A stretch of 64,000 nt of DNA from Methanomicrobia archaeon (GCA_030603445.1 JAUVXU010000007.1:1-64000), one strand, 5' to 3'. Shown: positions 54,129 through 62,957, counted from the stretch's first letter. Program-made: numbers and translations. The notes: generated by a model from the letters alone, not told the origin.

Positions 54129-56180
54129 ATGAAGTATGACAATATTCTTACGACTTGCCCATATTGTGGATGTGGTTGCAAATATTATATTCAAGTCATC
54201 AACGGAGTTGCAAAAGGTGTTATGCCATGTAAGGAAGACCCCGTTAGTGAGGGCAAATTATGTATTAAAGGATGGAACGTTGTTGACTTTGTATATAGTG
54301 AAGGTAGACTTACAAAACCTCTTATTAAGGAAAATGGTAAATTTCGTGAAGCGTCATGGGATGAGGCATATAATTTAATTGTTTCTAAATTTAAGAAGAT
54401 AAAGGAGCAGCATGGTCCACAGGCATTTGGCCTGTTATCTTCTGCCAAGACGACTAACGAAGAGAACTACCTCATGCAGAAGTTTGCGCGCAGCATAATT
54501 GTTACCAATAATGTTGATCACTGTGCTCGCTTATGTCATGCATCTACGGTTGCAGGTCTTGCAGCAGCATTCGGGAGCGGGGCAATGACTAATAGCATAC
54601 CTGAATTTGAAGATGCCGACTGTTTCTTGATAACAGGGTCAAATACAACAGAGCAACATCCGCTTATTGGTTCACGCATCCTTCGTGCAAAGGAGAGGGG
54701 AGCAAAGATAATTCTTGTAGATCCCAGATTGATACAATTAGCAAAGTTTGCTGATATTCACTTAAGACAAAAGCCAGGAACCGATGTGGCATGGCTCAAT
54801 GGACTCATGTACGTCATAATAAAAGATGGTTTAGTCGATGAGGAGTTTGTGAAAAATCGCACCGAAAACTACGAGAAATTAAAAAAAGAAGTGATGAACT
54901 ACCCACCTGAAAAGGTGGAGGAGATAACAGGTGTCCCAAAAGAAGATATAATCTCTGCGGCCCATATATTTGGCAATGCCAAGACTGCTTCTATAATTTA
55001 TAGCATGGGTATCACTCAACACACAACAGGAGTTGATAACGTGAAGTCTTGCGCAAATCTTGCCATGATAACAGGAAATATGGGCAAGGCATGTACAGGT
55101 GTAAACCCACTAAGGGGACAAAACAATGTACAAGGCGCATGCGATCTTGGGGCACTTCCAAATGTGTTTCCTGGCTACCAGGCAGTGGCAAATGGAGAAT
55201 TTAGGGAAAAATTCGAGAAAGCCTGGAAAATGGATGATAAAATTCCAGAAAACGTTGGGTTAACTGTAGTAGAGATGACAAACGAAGCCCATGCTGGAAA
55301 TATCAAGTGCCTATATATTATGGGCGAAAATCCAATGGTATCAGATCCGGATATTAATCATGTTAAAGAGAGTTTGGAATCGTTGGATTTTCTTGTGGTG
55401 CAGGACATATTCCTCACCGAGACCGCCGAGCTTGCCGATGTAGTCCTTCCTGGAACATCGTTCCTTGAGAAGGATGGCACATTTACCGGAACTGATCGCA
55501 GGGTTCAAAGGGTGCGCAAGGCTATTGAACCTTTAGGAGAATCCAAACCAGATTGGCTTATTATATCCGAACTTGCTAGCAGGATGGGATCATCAGCCTT
55601 TGAATATAACTCGCCAAAGGAAATACAAGACGAGATTGCTTCATTAACGCCGCTTTACGGGGGGATATCCTATGAGCGACTAGATGATCTCGGGTATTTA
55701 CAATGGCCTTGCTTAGACAAAGATCATAAAGGGACCGTATTTTTACACAAAGGTAAATTTACCAGAGGCCTTGGATGTTTCTTTCCTATAACGTATAAAC
55801 CACCAGCTGAGCTTCCAGACAAAGAATACCCTTTTACTTTGACAACCGGGCGAATATTGTTCCATTTTCATACTGGAACGATGACGCGCTGTGTGCCAAA
55901 GCTTGACAAAGAGGTGCCAACTGGATACGTTGAGATACATCCTGTCGATGCTGATAGGCTAGGAATCAAAGATGGTGAAATTATAAAAGTAAGCACAAGA
56001 AGAGGAACAATTAATATTCCCGCATACATCACAAGAAAAGTTCCAGAAAAAATAGTGTTTATACCGTTCCACTTCAAAGAATGTGCTGCAAATATTTTAA
56101 CAAATCCTGCACTAGACCCAATAGCAAAGATACCTGAATTAAAAGTCTGTGCCTGTAAAGTAGAGTCAATAGGTGAATAA
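54129..56180 (+). CDS. fdhA: Formate dehydrogenase catalytic subunit A
   Basis: A 683-residue bis-MGD formate dehydrogenase. N-terminal [4Fe-4S] Cys: CPYCGCGCKYY and GKLCIKGW. The metal ligand is Cys in NNVDHCARLCHASTVAGLAA (about 118-137), the position of Sec in many relatives; a His follows as in catalytic FDHs. Later motifs: NPLRGQNNVQGACDLGALPN near 325, GENPMVSDPD near 400, ADVVLPGTSFLEKDGTFTG near 437, and the C-terminal molydop_binding domain (LTTGRILFHFHTGTMTR; HPVDADRLGIKDGEIIKVST). Full length; tungsten or molybdenum not distinguishable. No in-frame TGA. Confidence 0.95.
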   Translation: MKYDNILTTCPYCGCGCKYYIQVINGVAKGVMPCKEDPVSEGKLCIKGWNVVDFVYSEGRLTKPLIKENGKFREASWDEAYNLIVSKFKKIKEQHGPQAFGLLSSAKTTNEENYLMQKFARSIIVTNNVDHCARLCHASTVAGLAAAFGSGAMTNSIPEFEDADCFLITGSNTTEQHPLIGSRILRAKERGAKIILVDPRLIQLAKFADIHLRQKPGTDVAWLNGLMYVIIKDGLVDEEFVKNRTENYEKLKKEVMNYPPEKVEEITGVPKEDIISAAHIFGNAKTASIIYSMGITQHTTGVDNVKSCANLAMITGNMGKACTGVNPLRGQNNVQGACDLGALPNVFPGYQAVANGEFREKFEKAWKMDDKIPENVGLTVVEMTNEAHAGNIKCLYIMGENPMVSDPDINHVKESLESLDFLVVQDIFLTETAELADVVLPGTSFLEKDGTFTGTDRRVQRVRKAIEPLGESKPDWLIISELASRMGSSAFEYNSPKEIQDEIASLTPLYGGISYERLDDLGYLQWPCLDKDHKGTVFLHKGKFTRGLGCFFPITYKPPAELPDKEYPFTLTTGRILFHFHTGTMTRCVPKLDKEVPTGYVEIHPVDADRLGIKDGEIIKVSTRRGTINIPAYITRKVPEKIVFIPFHFKECAANILTNPALDPIAKIPELKVCACKVESIGE

Positions 56181-56181
56181 G

Positions 56182-57009
56182 ATGAAGATACTAAATAAAC
56201 CAGATATGATGATGATAGTAGCGGTGTTGGCAGGTACAATTAGTACATGGTACCTCAACAATGAATTAGAATTAGGCGCTGTCGTGGCTTCAGCAATAGT
56301 TGGACTTATCGGAGGGGCCTTGTTTAATAAATATTCTCCACAGATTTTTTGTGGATCTTTTGTGGGAATGTGTTCAATGATAGTTATTTTTAACATCTAT
56401 TATACACTTCTATTTGGATTTGTGGCAGGGCTAATATACGTGGCCTGGAAGGGATACTTCTATGGGCATGGAGGTAAATTAGGAACAACTGCGTTTATGG
56501 CCGTTCTTTTTTCCTTAATATTAGTTGCATTAGCAGGCAAAGACTATCAGGCAGTTAGCCATGCAGCTGTAGAGTCCCTGACAGTTAGCTGGTTCTTGCT
56601 AGTTTTAGTTGTAGGGGTCGTAGCCTCTGTAGCAACATATTACATGAGAAAGGATGTCTTCATAAGGCTGTTTTCTAACAAGTGTGCAGACGCTGTTTTA
56701 GGGTCTGCAACAATTGGACTAATAGCAGGACTGATATTCCCGGAGATCTCAGTAACATATGGCGCCACACTGTCTTTTGTAGCATACTCTGCTTCCTTTG
56801 CCGGAATGACAGCTTATCCACGTATTTTTGATAGCGTTTTGCATTATGCAGTCGCTGGTGTGTTCGTGGCCATACTATATACTGCTACTGTGGATTTGGT
56901 TCCCGGTGGCGGAGGAAAGCTTGGGACTATAGGTTTTACCTCTGTGATAATAACAAAATATATCTTTGAGCATTATAGGGAAGTACGATCCAATACTTGT
57001 GAATCATAG
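56182..57009 (+). CDS. Internally duplicated membrane protein following fdhA
   Basis: A 275-residue protein with about eight membrane helices and two similar halves. Half one ends VAGLIYVAWKGYFYGHGGKL then GTTAFMAVLF; half two ends VAGVFVAILYTATVDLVPGG then GGKLGTIGFTSVI. The repeated GGKLGT plus a preceding helix of the same pattern mark an inverted or tandem two-domain fold like many transporters. It is not FocA-like: none of the FNT motifs are seen. It starts 2 bases after fdhA (GGTGA before ATG 56182), so it belongs to module 2 and may carry formate or an ion, or anchor the complex. Confidence 0.7.
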   Translation: MKILNKPDMMMIVAVLAGTISTWYLNNELELGAVVASAIVGLIGGALFNKYSPQIFCGSFVGMCSMIVIFNIYYTLLFGFVAGLIYVAWKGYFYGHGGKLGTTAFMAVLFSLILVALAGKDYQAVSHAAVESLTVSWFLLVLVVGVVASVATYYMRKDVFIRLFSNKCADAVLGSATIGLIAGLIFPEISVTYGATLSFVAYSASFAGMTAYPRIFDSVLHYAVAGVFVAILYTATVDLVPGGGGKLGTIGFTSVIITKYIFEHYREVRSNTCES

Positions 57010-57558
57010 GTCAGTTGGCCTATTGATGTTCTTGAACATCGATGCTTTAATGAATCCCTGTTCTATTAGGGATTCTATCCCTACTTTTTTTACATCAAAA
57101 TGATCGTAGATAGAAGATATCTTAAAATTCTCATTAAGAATGTTGTATTCTAACAAGGAGATTACCTTTTTAGAATAAATTGCACACAATGGTTCTAGAT
57201 TTCCATTTCTCCAAGATGGAACAACTATATCGTTTTTCATCTTGTCAAGATAGGAGACAAATACACGTGTTATATTTGGCATATCACACCCAACTATAAA
57301 CATACGTTTGTATTTTGCGTGTTTTAGCGCAGAATAGATTCCCCCTATCGGGCCCAAATCAAGGTAGTCGTCATTGTTTGAGTGCTCAGAGTACGATGCC
57401 GCATCTTTTTTCCCGCATTGTATAAATATGTCGTCTGTCATTGGAAGGAGCTTATCATACGCGTGCCTGTAAAGGGGAATTCCTTTATACATGTGGAATG
57501 ATTTATCCTTGCCAAACCTCCTCGAATATCCTCCACAAAGTATTGCTATGCTCAACAT
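57004..57558 (-). CDS. mobA: Molybdenum cofactor guanylyltransferase
   Basis: A 184-residue MobA that adds GMP to molybdopterin. The nucleotide-binding start is AILCGGYSRRFGKDKSFHMY (about 5-24), with the Mg-binding Asp in FIVGCDMPNITRVFV near 92 and LGPIGGIYSALKHAKYK near 67. It lies 6 bases from fdhD on the same strand, and next to fdhA. Together with mobB at 13.8 kb it supplies the bis-MGD form. Confidence 0.9.
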   Translation of the reverse strand: MLSIAILCGGYSRRFGKDKSFHMYKGIPLYRHAYDKLLPMTDDIFIQCGKKDAASYSEHSNNDDYLDLGPIGGIYSALKHAKYKRMFIVGCDMPNITRVFVSYLDKMKNDIVVPSWRNGNLEPLCAIYSKKVISLLEYNILNENFKISSIYDHFDVKKVGIESLIEQGFIKASMFKNINRPTDL

Positions 57559-57564
57559 TGTGAT

Positions 57565-58239
57565 TCATCCTGTGTATATTGTAAAACGTTTTTCCCGTGA
57601 GAAACCTATAATCGTAATCCCCTCATCTTTTGCTTTTACAATGGATTCATAGAATGGGGGGGCTTTTGAGATAATATAAGGAATGTTAAGTGCTATGGCC
57701 TTTTCCACAGTTCGTTGTGATATGCGCCCAGTAGTATATAATATCTTATCAGAAAGAGGGATTTCTTCTATTATGCATTTCCCGCATGCTTTGTCAATGG
57801 CATTAAATCTGCCAATATCATAACCTTGTTTTATTTGTGTGCCATCAGACGCGAATATAAATGCATAGTGAAAAGCTCCAGTTAGTAGAAAGAGGGGGGT
57901 GTTATTTGTGACATATCTATTGATGGAGTAGATTGTTTTTGCAGAAGGGCGATGCATCTTGATTTTTGGGGACGTATATTTTCCATTATTTACAACAACC
58001 TTTGCATAGATTGTCTCATTTTCTTTTCTTATTACAATATCTCTAATATTTTCTGCTTTACTAATAATGCCTATTGAGGCAAGATGACCAGTAATAAATT
58101 CTGTTATTTCTTCAGGGGTCATGTAGGTAGTTAAATTATATTTATCACAGGAAAGTTCTAGTTTTTGCTCATGTGCAATATCATCATTTACCTTGTAACA
58201 TTTGTCTAATTTCCATTGGGTCACAGGTATTTTTTCCAT
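57565..58239 (-). CDS. fdhD: Formate dehydrogenase sulfurtransferase FdhD-like
   Basis: A 224-residue FdhD, which puts the sulfido ligand on the Mo/W of formate dehydrogenase. Conserved parts: TGAFHYAFIFASDG near 118, YDIGRFNAIDKACGKC near 142 and YTTGRISQRTVEKAIALN near 172. The canonical CxxC loop before TGGxH is absent here; a CGKC instead follows GRFNAIDK. ATG 58239 is preferred over the longer frame to 58311, since a TATA-like ATATATAAAAG lies within that extension. The gene heads the fdhD-mobA pair, and is divergent from the HD gene. Confidence 0.8.
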   Translation of the reverse strand: MEKIPVTQWKLDKCYKVNDDIAHEQKLELSCDKYNLTTYMTPEEITEFITGHLASIGIISKAENIRDIVIRKENETIYAKVVVNNGKYTSPKIKMHRPSAKTIYSINRYVTNNTPLFLLTGAFHYAFIFASDGTQIKQGYDIGRFNAIDKACGKCIIEEIPLSDKILYTTGRISQRTVEKAIALNIPYIISKAPPFYESIVKAKDEGITIIGFSREKRFTIYTG

Positions 58240-58314
58240 TATGCTACAAATGTTAATTACTTCTTTTATATATTTTCCAATAAAGCTTATAAATGATAGT
58301 TGTAAAATCACTTT

Positions 58315-58965
58315 GTGACAGAATCAATTGATAGATCTTTTATTATTCAGCAAGCGAAACAATATTTCAATGATGCAAAACCTACTCACGATTGGTGTCA
58401 TGTAGTGCGCGTGCATGCATTATGTATGCATATTGGTCTTGTGGAAAATGCAGATATGGATATTTTGTCATGTGCTGCATATCTTCATGACATAGGCCGA
58501 ATTTTTGAAGAACAAGACGCTTCAGTATGCCACGCGGAAAAGGGAGCGGAGATAGCGCATGAGATTCTTTTGAAAGCGAATGCATATTCAACAGAATTTA
58601 TAGAATCAGTGCTTCATTGTATATTGGCCCATAGATTCAGGAATAATAATGTCCCAACGTCTATAGAAGCTAAAATATTGTATGATGCGGATAAGTTGGA
58701 TGCGATTGGCGCTATCGGTATTGCGAGGGCATACTCATATGCAGGAGAACATAATCAACAGCTTGTGACAAGCTTTGATAGCTTTTCTGAAGATCTTACT
58801 ATAGATCATAATACTCACTCCCCAGTTAAGGAATATAATGTAAAATTATCGAAAATAAGGGATAAAATGCTGACTGATGAAGGAAAACGTATAGCCAAGG
58901 GGCGTGATACATTTATGCGTCTATATTTTAGTAGATTACAAGATGAGATAGAGGGCGTGTTATAG
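58315..58965 (+). CDS. HD-domain hydrolase
   Basis: A 216-residue HD-superfamily phosphohydrolase of the YedJ-like type. Metal ligands: HDWCHVVRVHAL near 24, AYLHDIGRIFEEQ near 56 (His-Asp), HAEKGAEIAHEILL near 76, CILAHRFRN near 102, and DADKLDAIGAIGIARAY near 123. The substrate is unknown; relatives hydrolyse nucleotides or c-di-nucleotides. GTG 58315 is the start. The TPD-type gene follows after 2 bases and is probably cotranscribed. Confidence 0.82.
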   Translation: MTESIDRSFIIQQAKQYFNDAKPTHDWCHVVRVHALCMHIGLVENADMDILSCAAYLHDIGRIFEEQDASVCHAEKGAEIAHEILLKANAYSTEFIESVLHCILAHRFRNNNVPTSIEAKILYDADKLDAIGAIGIARAYSYAGEHNQQLVTSFDSFSEDLTIDHNTHSPVKEYNVKLSKIRDKMLTDEGKRIAKGRDTFMRLYFSRLQDEIEGVL

Positions 58966-58967
58966 TT

Positions 58968-59720
58968 ATGCGCAGAGACAGATATTATAAGATTTATAGG
59001 CGCCTAGAATCAGTAAAAGATATTCCTCATGTGGCGAAGAAGTATGAGGTAGATGACGATATTTTGTATAGTATCCTTTCCCAAAAAATAGTAAGAATGA
59101 CCAAGAAGGATTTCCATATAGTGGCCCGGCAAAGCGCCGCTATGTTGAGGGAATGGAATAGGGGAAAATCATTGTTACAAATAGCCGAGGAACGTAAATT
59201 TTCTCCAGTGCTCATTTCTTCATTTATTTTAAAGGAAAACGGCTTATCAAAGAGGGATTTCAAACAATACATATCACAGCCAGATATAATCAAGAATAAA
59301 CGTTTGAAGAATGAAATAATAGATGCGTTAAATGCTGATTTTATTTATTCTCCTTCTGGTTCAGACAGCCAAAGGGAGCGGGGAATATCTTGTGAGTGTC
59401 GTATGCAGGAATGGCTTGATATTGCGTCTATCTCTTATATGACTGAGGATGATTCAAGAAAAATGGGTAGGGAGAAAACCCCTGATTTTCTTTTTCATGA
59501 CGGGCAGATACTTCTTGGGAAAAAGGCGTATTGGTTTGAAAGCAAGGGTAGCTTTGGATCACCATACCAAGCGAAATCCGATTATAATAAACAACTCAAA
59601 CATTATGTAGATTTGTTTGGTCCAGGTATAGTTGCCTACTGGCCTGGTTTCGTGGATGATATTTCACTTAGTAGTGATATTATTATCGTTGACAAAACAT
59701 TTTTTGAAAAAAACAAATAG
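58968..59720 (+). CDS. TPD-motif (CDIN1/C15orf41-like) predicted nuclease
   Basis: A 250-residue member of the TPD family, shared by archaea and animals (human CDIN1, mutated in congenital dyserythropoietic anaemia). The N-terminal half is a helix-turn-helix region (SLLQIAEERKFSPVLISSFI). The C-terminal half has the family motif REKTPDFLFHDGQI (about 167-180) and YWFESKGSFGSPYQAKSDYN near 189, the Asp and Glu-x-Lys of a PD-(D/E)xK-type nuclease core. It starts 2 bases after the HD gene. Molecular function is not known for the family. Confidence 0.85.
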   Translation: MRRDRYYKIYRRLESVKDIPHVAKKYEVDDDILYSILSQKIVRMTKKDFHIVARQSAAMLREWNRGKSLLQIAEERKFSPVLISSFILKENGLSKRDFKQYISQPDIIKNKRLKNEIIDALNADFIYSPSGSDSQRERGISCECRMQEWLDIASISYMTEDDSRKMGREKTPDFLFHDGQILLGKKAYWFESKGSFGSPYQAKSDYNKQLKHYVDLFGPGIVAYWPGFVDDISLSSDIIIVDKTFFEKNK

Positions 59721-59848
59721 TTCAAGGAACTACATATTTGTATTGAACACCAATATTTTATCTATTTTTATGATATTATTACCGATAAATTTAAATAGTA
59801 TTGATGAGCAATATTATATACATTCGTTTAGCCTCCCCTCAAATAGGT

Positions 59849-59883
59849 GATAGGAGAATCCCCTCAGTTTCTCCTATCTTTTT
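59849..59883 (+). terminator. Perfect 10-bp hairpin with T5, between TPD gene and small ORF
   Basis: GATAGGAGAA (59849-59858) pairs exactly with TTCTCCTATC (59869-59878) over a 10-base loop, then TTTTT. It has the form of an intrinsic terminator. It lies 128 bases past the TPD stop and 21 bases before the 46-codon ORF at 59905. A TTTAAATAG box upstream of it (about 59789-59797) suggests it might act as an attenuator for the small gene. Confidence 0.6.
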
Positions 59884-59904
59884 AAAAATGGCATGGTGAA
59901 AAAC

Positions 59905-60045
59905 ATGAAAAACATAGAAATAAAAAATTGTGAAGAAGAATTATATGAAAAGGCGTGGGACATGCGCCTTAAAATAAAGGCAAAATCATGGGCAGATTTT
60001 CTTGAGAGAGCAGTGGATTTGGTAGAAGGAACAAAAACCGTATAA
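59905..60045 (+). CDS. Small ORF, 46 residues
   Basis: ATG 59905 follows GGTGA by 5 bases. The product (MKNIEIKNCEEELYEKAWDM, then RLKIKAKSWADFLERAVDLV) is a helical, charged protein; the second half resembles the dimerising tail of small antitoxin- or Arc/RHH-like proteins, but no toxin gene is adjacent. Coding potential looks good in view of the ribosome site and codon pattern. It lies just after a hairpin, in a 347-base gap. Confidence 0.5.
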   Translation: MKNIEIKNCEEELYEKAWDMRLKIKAKSWADFLERAVDLVEGTKTV

Positions 60046-60067
60046 ACTTTTTTGTCACTTTAGCTAT

Positions 60068-61597
60068 ATGAAGCGATTATCTCTTTATGATGTTGCTAGC
60101 ATTATTATTATTTTTATCTTTATTATTTTAACAATCTACAGAAGATCGATTTTTCCTATTTTTGTAGATATGTATTATCACCTAGCCGTAATGCTGTCCT
60201 TTGACTATGCAGGTGGCATAGTACTGCATGATTTTTTACAATACTCACCTTTTGGGCGACCGCATATTTATCCCCCTTTTCTGCACCTCTTAATGCTTAT
60301 ACCATATAAGATGGGCTGTTCTGTTCTAAATATCGGCAAGTTTTTCAGTGCTGTTTTATATCCTATGACACTTTTGACGCTTTGGTTTGTTGTGCGAGAG
60401 CTTTTCTCACGCAAAGCTGCTTTTTTTTCATTGTTATTTATTATTTCCTCGTGGACGTTTTATGAGTCTACCGCTATAGTCACCGCGTCTGCACTTTCAA
60501 TAGTTTTGTCTTTTTGGGCATATTATTTTGTCTACAAGAGGCGCTTCATCGCTGCTACTATTATGTTGACGTTTTCACTATATTCACATTTGAGCATGCC
60601 ACACCTTCTTGTAATGCCGCTGATAATATGGGCTATTTTTGATGCAGTATATCGGCGAAAGATAATATATGCTGTTTTAGTATCATATCTACTTTATACT
60701 CCTTGGGCGCTTCATATATTTCTTAATCGAGAACATTTTCATACGTTGCATTTTTCAGCTTCATATAGTGTTGATGTCGTGCTTTTATTATTTGCATTAG
60801 TGGGGGCGTACGTATCTCTTTCTTCAATGCGTTTCAAAGGGAAACACTATATTCTTCCTTTCGCTATTTTGGTAGGAATGATGCCAATTCTTTTTTCATA
60901 CACTCAACGCTTTTGGTTTCATTCAAAAATCCCGCTAGCAGTGCTTGCAGGACTGGCATTGTCACATTTATCCATTTATTTGAAAAATAGATCTAAAAAT
61001 GCTTTTCCAGTATTGGCTGTATCTACATTAGCAATTACTTACCTTCTCCTTTTTCATAATGTTGTGTACACATCTCCTCAACAACATCAACCCAACGAAA
61101 TGATAGATGGCGGAATTAATGTGAAAGACACCACTCTTGAATGGCTGCTTGATAGTTCCTCACGTATGCGTCCTAATCTTATTTCCCCTCATACATTACA
61201 GCTTATGGAAACTATTATTGCTACAACATCTTCGGATGATATCATCGCTGTTAAGAATGGGCCATTTGGTTGCATGATAACTACGTTTACAGGAAGGGCA
61301 ACTACAAACGGCATGTTCAATGAAATTCAGCCAAATGTTGCTAATTTGCATAAGGTGCCTGTGAAAGCTTATGTTTTTGAAGGCCCAATCCCAGTACAGT
61401 TTCCGAACAGTGATGTGTACCGTTTTGGGAAAAATACCCTTATAGTAAGGAATAATCCATTAGAAGTTTCAAAATGTTCAATCTCTTCCTCTGCTTTTAA
61501 CGAAATTATGGCTTTAGGGATAATATTGTTTGGATTTTTACTTACCATTGGAGATCTTATTGGATTTAGACGTATATGCGATAAGTTTGTAAAGTAG
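60068..61597 (+). CDS. Multi-pass membrane protein, possible GT-C glycosyltransferase
   Basis: A 509-residue protein with about 11-12 membrane helices. The first loop has Asp (FPIFVDMYYHLAVML) and a His/Pro-rich region (SPFGRPHIYPPFLHLLMLIP), similar to the acidic-residue first loop of GT-C dolichyl-phosphate-sugar transferases. A soluble segment of about 100 residues lies before the last helix. This fits a lipid-linked glycosyl-transferase for surface glycans, though no fingerprint motif is decisive. Its last 60 bases overlap the convergent agmatinase gene. Confidence 0.6.
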   Translation: MKRLSLYDVASIIIIFIFIILTIYRRSIFPIFVDMYYHLAVMLSFDYAGGIVLHDFLQYSPFGRPHIYPPFLHLLMLIPYKMGCSVLNIGKFFSAVLYPMTLLTLWFVVRELFSRKAAFFSLLFIISSWTFYESTAIVTASALSIVLSFWAYYFVYKRRFIAATIMLTFSLYSHLSMPHLLVMPLIIWAIFDAVYRRKIIYAVLVSYLLYTPWALHIFLNREHFHTLHFSASYSVDVVLLLFALVGAYVSLSSMRFKGKHYILPFAILVGMMPILFSYTQRFWFHSKIPLAVLAGLALSHLSIYLKNRSKNAFPVLAVSTLAITYLLLFHNVVYTSPQQHQPNEMIDGGINVKDTTLEWLLDSSSRMRPNLISPHTLQLMETIIATTSSDDIIAVKNGPFGCMITTFTGRATTNGMFNEIQPNVANLHKVPVKAYVFEGPIPVQFPNSDVYRFGKNTLIVRNNPLEVSKCSISSSAFNEIMALGIILFGFLLTIGDLIGFRRICDKFVK

Positions 61598-62395
61598 CTT
61601 TGCAGCGGCCAAGGCACTTGCATCTGGGGATCTGGAACAAAGTTCTACAATATCAAATCCAACAACGGTGTTGGAGTCTATTATCTTTTTGAGAAGTATG
61701 GTCATATCATTAAAAGATATTCCTCCTGGCACCGGATTGCCCACGTTAATATAACCTTCTAGCACATCAAGATCGATTGTTATATACAATTTTTTATTCT
61801 TTGGAGGAGAAAAAGAAGAAAGTTCTGATGGGTGTACTAATTGTATCTTGTGCTTGTTTGCATATTCGTACTCGTTTTTTGAACTTTCTCGTACACCAAT
61901 GACTGCACAATCTATTCCCTTTTCGTGAATGCGTCGCATCACACAGGAGTGGGAGAGGGATAAGCCCATATAGTCATTGCGTAAATCTGGGTGAGCGTCA
62001 AATGAAATTACAAAATCTGGTTGAAGTTCTTTTACAAGAGGAAACGTAATGGAGTGTTCGCCACCAAGCCCGATCCAGATGGGGCCATGTGGAATGTGTG
62101 AAGCAGTACTAGCTATCCTTTCAAACGTTTTTGATGGGGAACCTGGAACACAATCAACATCTCCTATATCATATACTGTGATTGTAGAAAGATCTACTGC
62201 AGTCTCTATATCGAAAAGTTCAAGTTCAAAAGTAGCATTGCGAATGCTTGTAGGCCCATATCTGGCGCCAGTATGTCCAGTTTGTGTGCCATCAAACGGT
62301 ATTCCCAATAGAATGTATGATGCCTCATCAATAGATGGAGATTTTAGTGGGATACAATTCTTTTTGAATGTGTAAAATGTAAGGTCTTCTGTCAT
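61538..62395 (-). CDS. speB: Agmatinase
   Basis: A 285-residue ureohydrolase converting agmatine to putrescine and urea. The Mn ligands are in GGEHSI (about 107-112), SFDAHPDLRND (about 128-138) with SHSCVMRR, and ITIDLDVLEGYINVG near 204. PGGISFNDM continues the typical sequence. aIF5A ends adjacent to its start by one base, the common euryarchaeal speB-aIF5A pair, and with the arginine decarboxylase at 62.96 kb it makes the arginine-agmatine-putrescine route. Confidence 0.9.
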   Translation of the reverse strand: MTEDLTFYTFKKNCIPLKSPSIDEASYILLGIPFDGTQTGHTGARYGPTSIRNATFELELFDIETAVDLSTITVYDIGDVDCVPGSPSKTFERIASTASHIPHGPIWIGLGGEHSITFPLVKELQPDFVISFDAHPDLRNDYMGLSLSHSCVMRRIHEKGIDCAVIGVRESSKNEYEYANKHKIQLVHPSELSSFSPPKNKKLYITIDLDVLEGYINVGNPVPGGISFNDMTILLKKIIDSNTVVGFDIVELCSRSPDASALAAAKLLYKLIAYTSKSNKISNGK

Positions 62396-62793
62396 CAGGA
62401 CCCCTTTACACGTAAAATTTTCATCCGTCCCATGGTTTCCATATATTCTACTTGTACTCCTTCCTGGATGTCGCCTTCTATGTCATCATTAATGGGCAGT
62501 TCATAATATTCATATGTTGTCATATCCATTATTTGCACTGAAGATCCCATTATTGCAGTTACCATTCCACTTGCTTTGTCTATTATAGGTATATGGACCT
62601 TGGCATCTACTGGTTTAATAATGCTCTTTTTTTGATTATCAAAAATTCCTCTGGCGTCTATACGGGCCTTTGCAGACCCATGTTTTCCTGGTGAAGACGT
62701 CGAATATGCTATGATCTTACATGGTTCATCGTCAATGACAATATATCTTCCAATTTTTAATTGTCCTACTCTTTCTGGCTTAGTTGTACCCAT
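62395..62793 (-). CDS. eif5a: Translation initiation factor 5A
   Basis: A 132-residue aIF5A. The hypusination site is Lys in STSSPGKHGSAKARIDA (about 32-48). The KOW-like N-terminal and OB C-terminal domains are complete (VHIPIIDKASGMVTAIMGSS). ATG 62793 is preceded by AGGTGA; 62802 is over-extended. It shares one base with the speB start, so both are in one transcript. The modification uses the spermidine/polyamine pathway that the two neighbours feed. Confidence 0.95.
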   Translation of the reverse strand: MGTTKPERVGQLKIGRYIVIDDEPCKIIAYSTSSPGKHGSAKARIDARGIFDNQKKSIIKPVDAKVHIPIIDKASGMVTAIMGSSVQIMDMTTYEYYELPINDDIEGDIQEGVQVEYMETMGRMKILRVKGS

Positions 62794-62957
62794 TATTTTC
62801 ACCTGATAAGATATATACTAAAAAATATAATTTATAAAGTTATCTATATAATCTTACTTAAGTAAAACGTTCTATTGTTTCAATAAGTATTTGGATATAT
62901 CTGGCATATGCATTTTACGCATGGTGTCTTTTTATCCAAAAACTTAAAAGCCATTCT

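Noticed and set aside
54480..54560. Selenocysteine at the FdhA active site
   Set aside because: The codon is a Cys codon (LCHAS); no in-frame TGA exists in the gene.
56182..57009. FocA/FNT formate channel
   Set aside because: Helix number, duplication and GGKLGT motifs do not fit the FNT family, despite its place after fdhA.
59836..59883. Hairpin read as a mobile-element end or riboswitch
   Set aside because: Only one simple stem and loop followed by T5; no transposase, repeats or conserved aptamer features nearby.
61538..61597. Sixty-base overlap of agmatinase and the membrane protein as a frameshift sign
   Set aside because: Both C-termini are plausible and the genes are convergent; simple overlap is sufficient.
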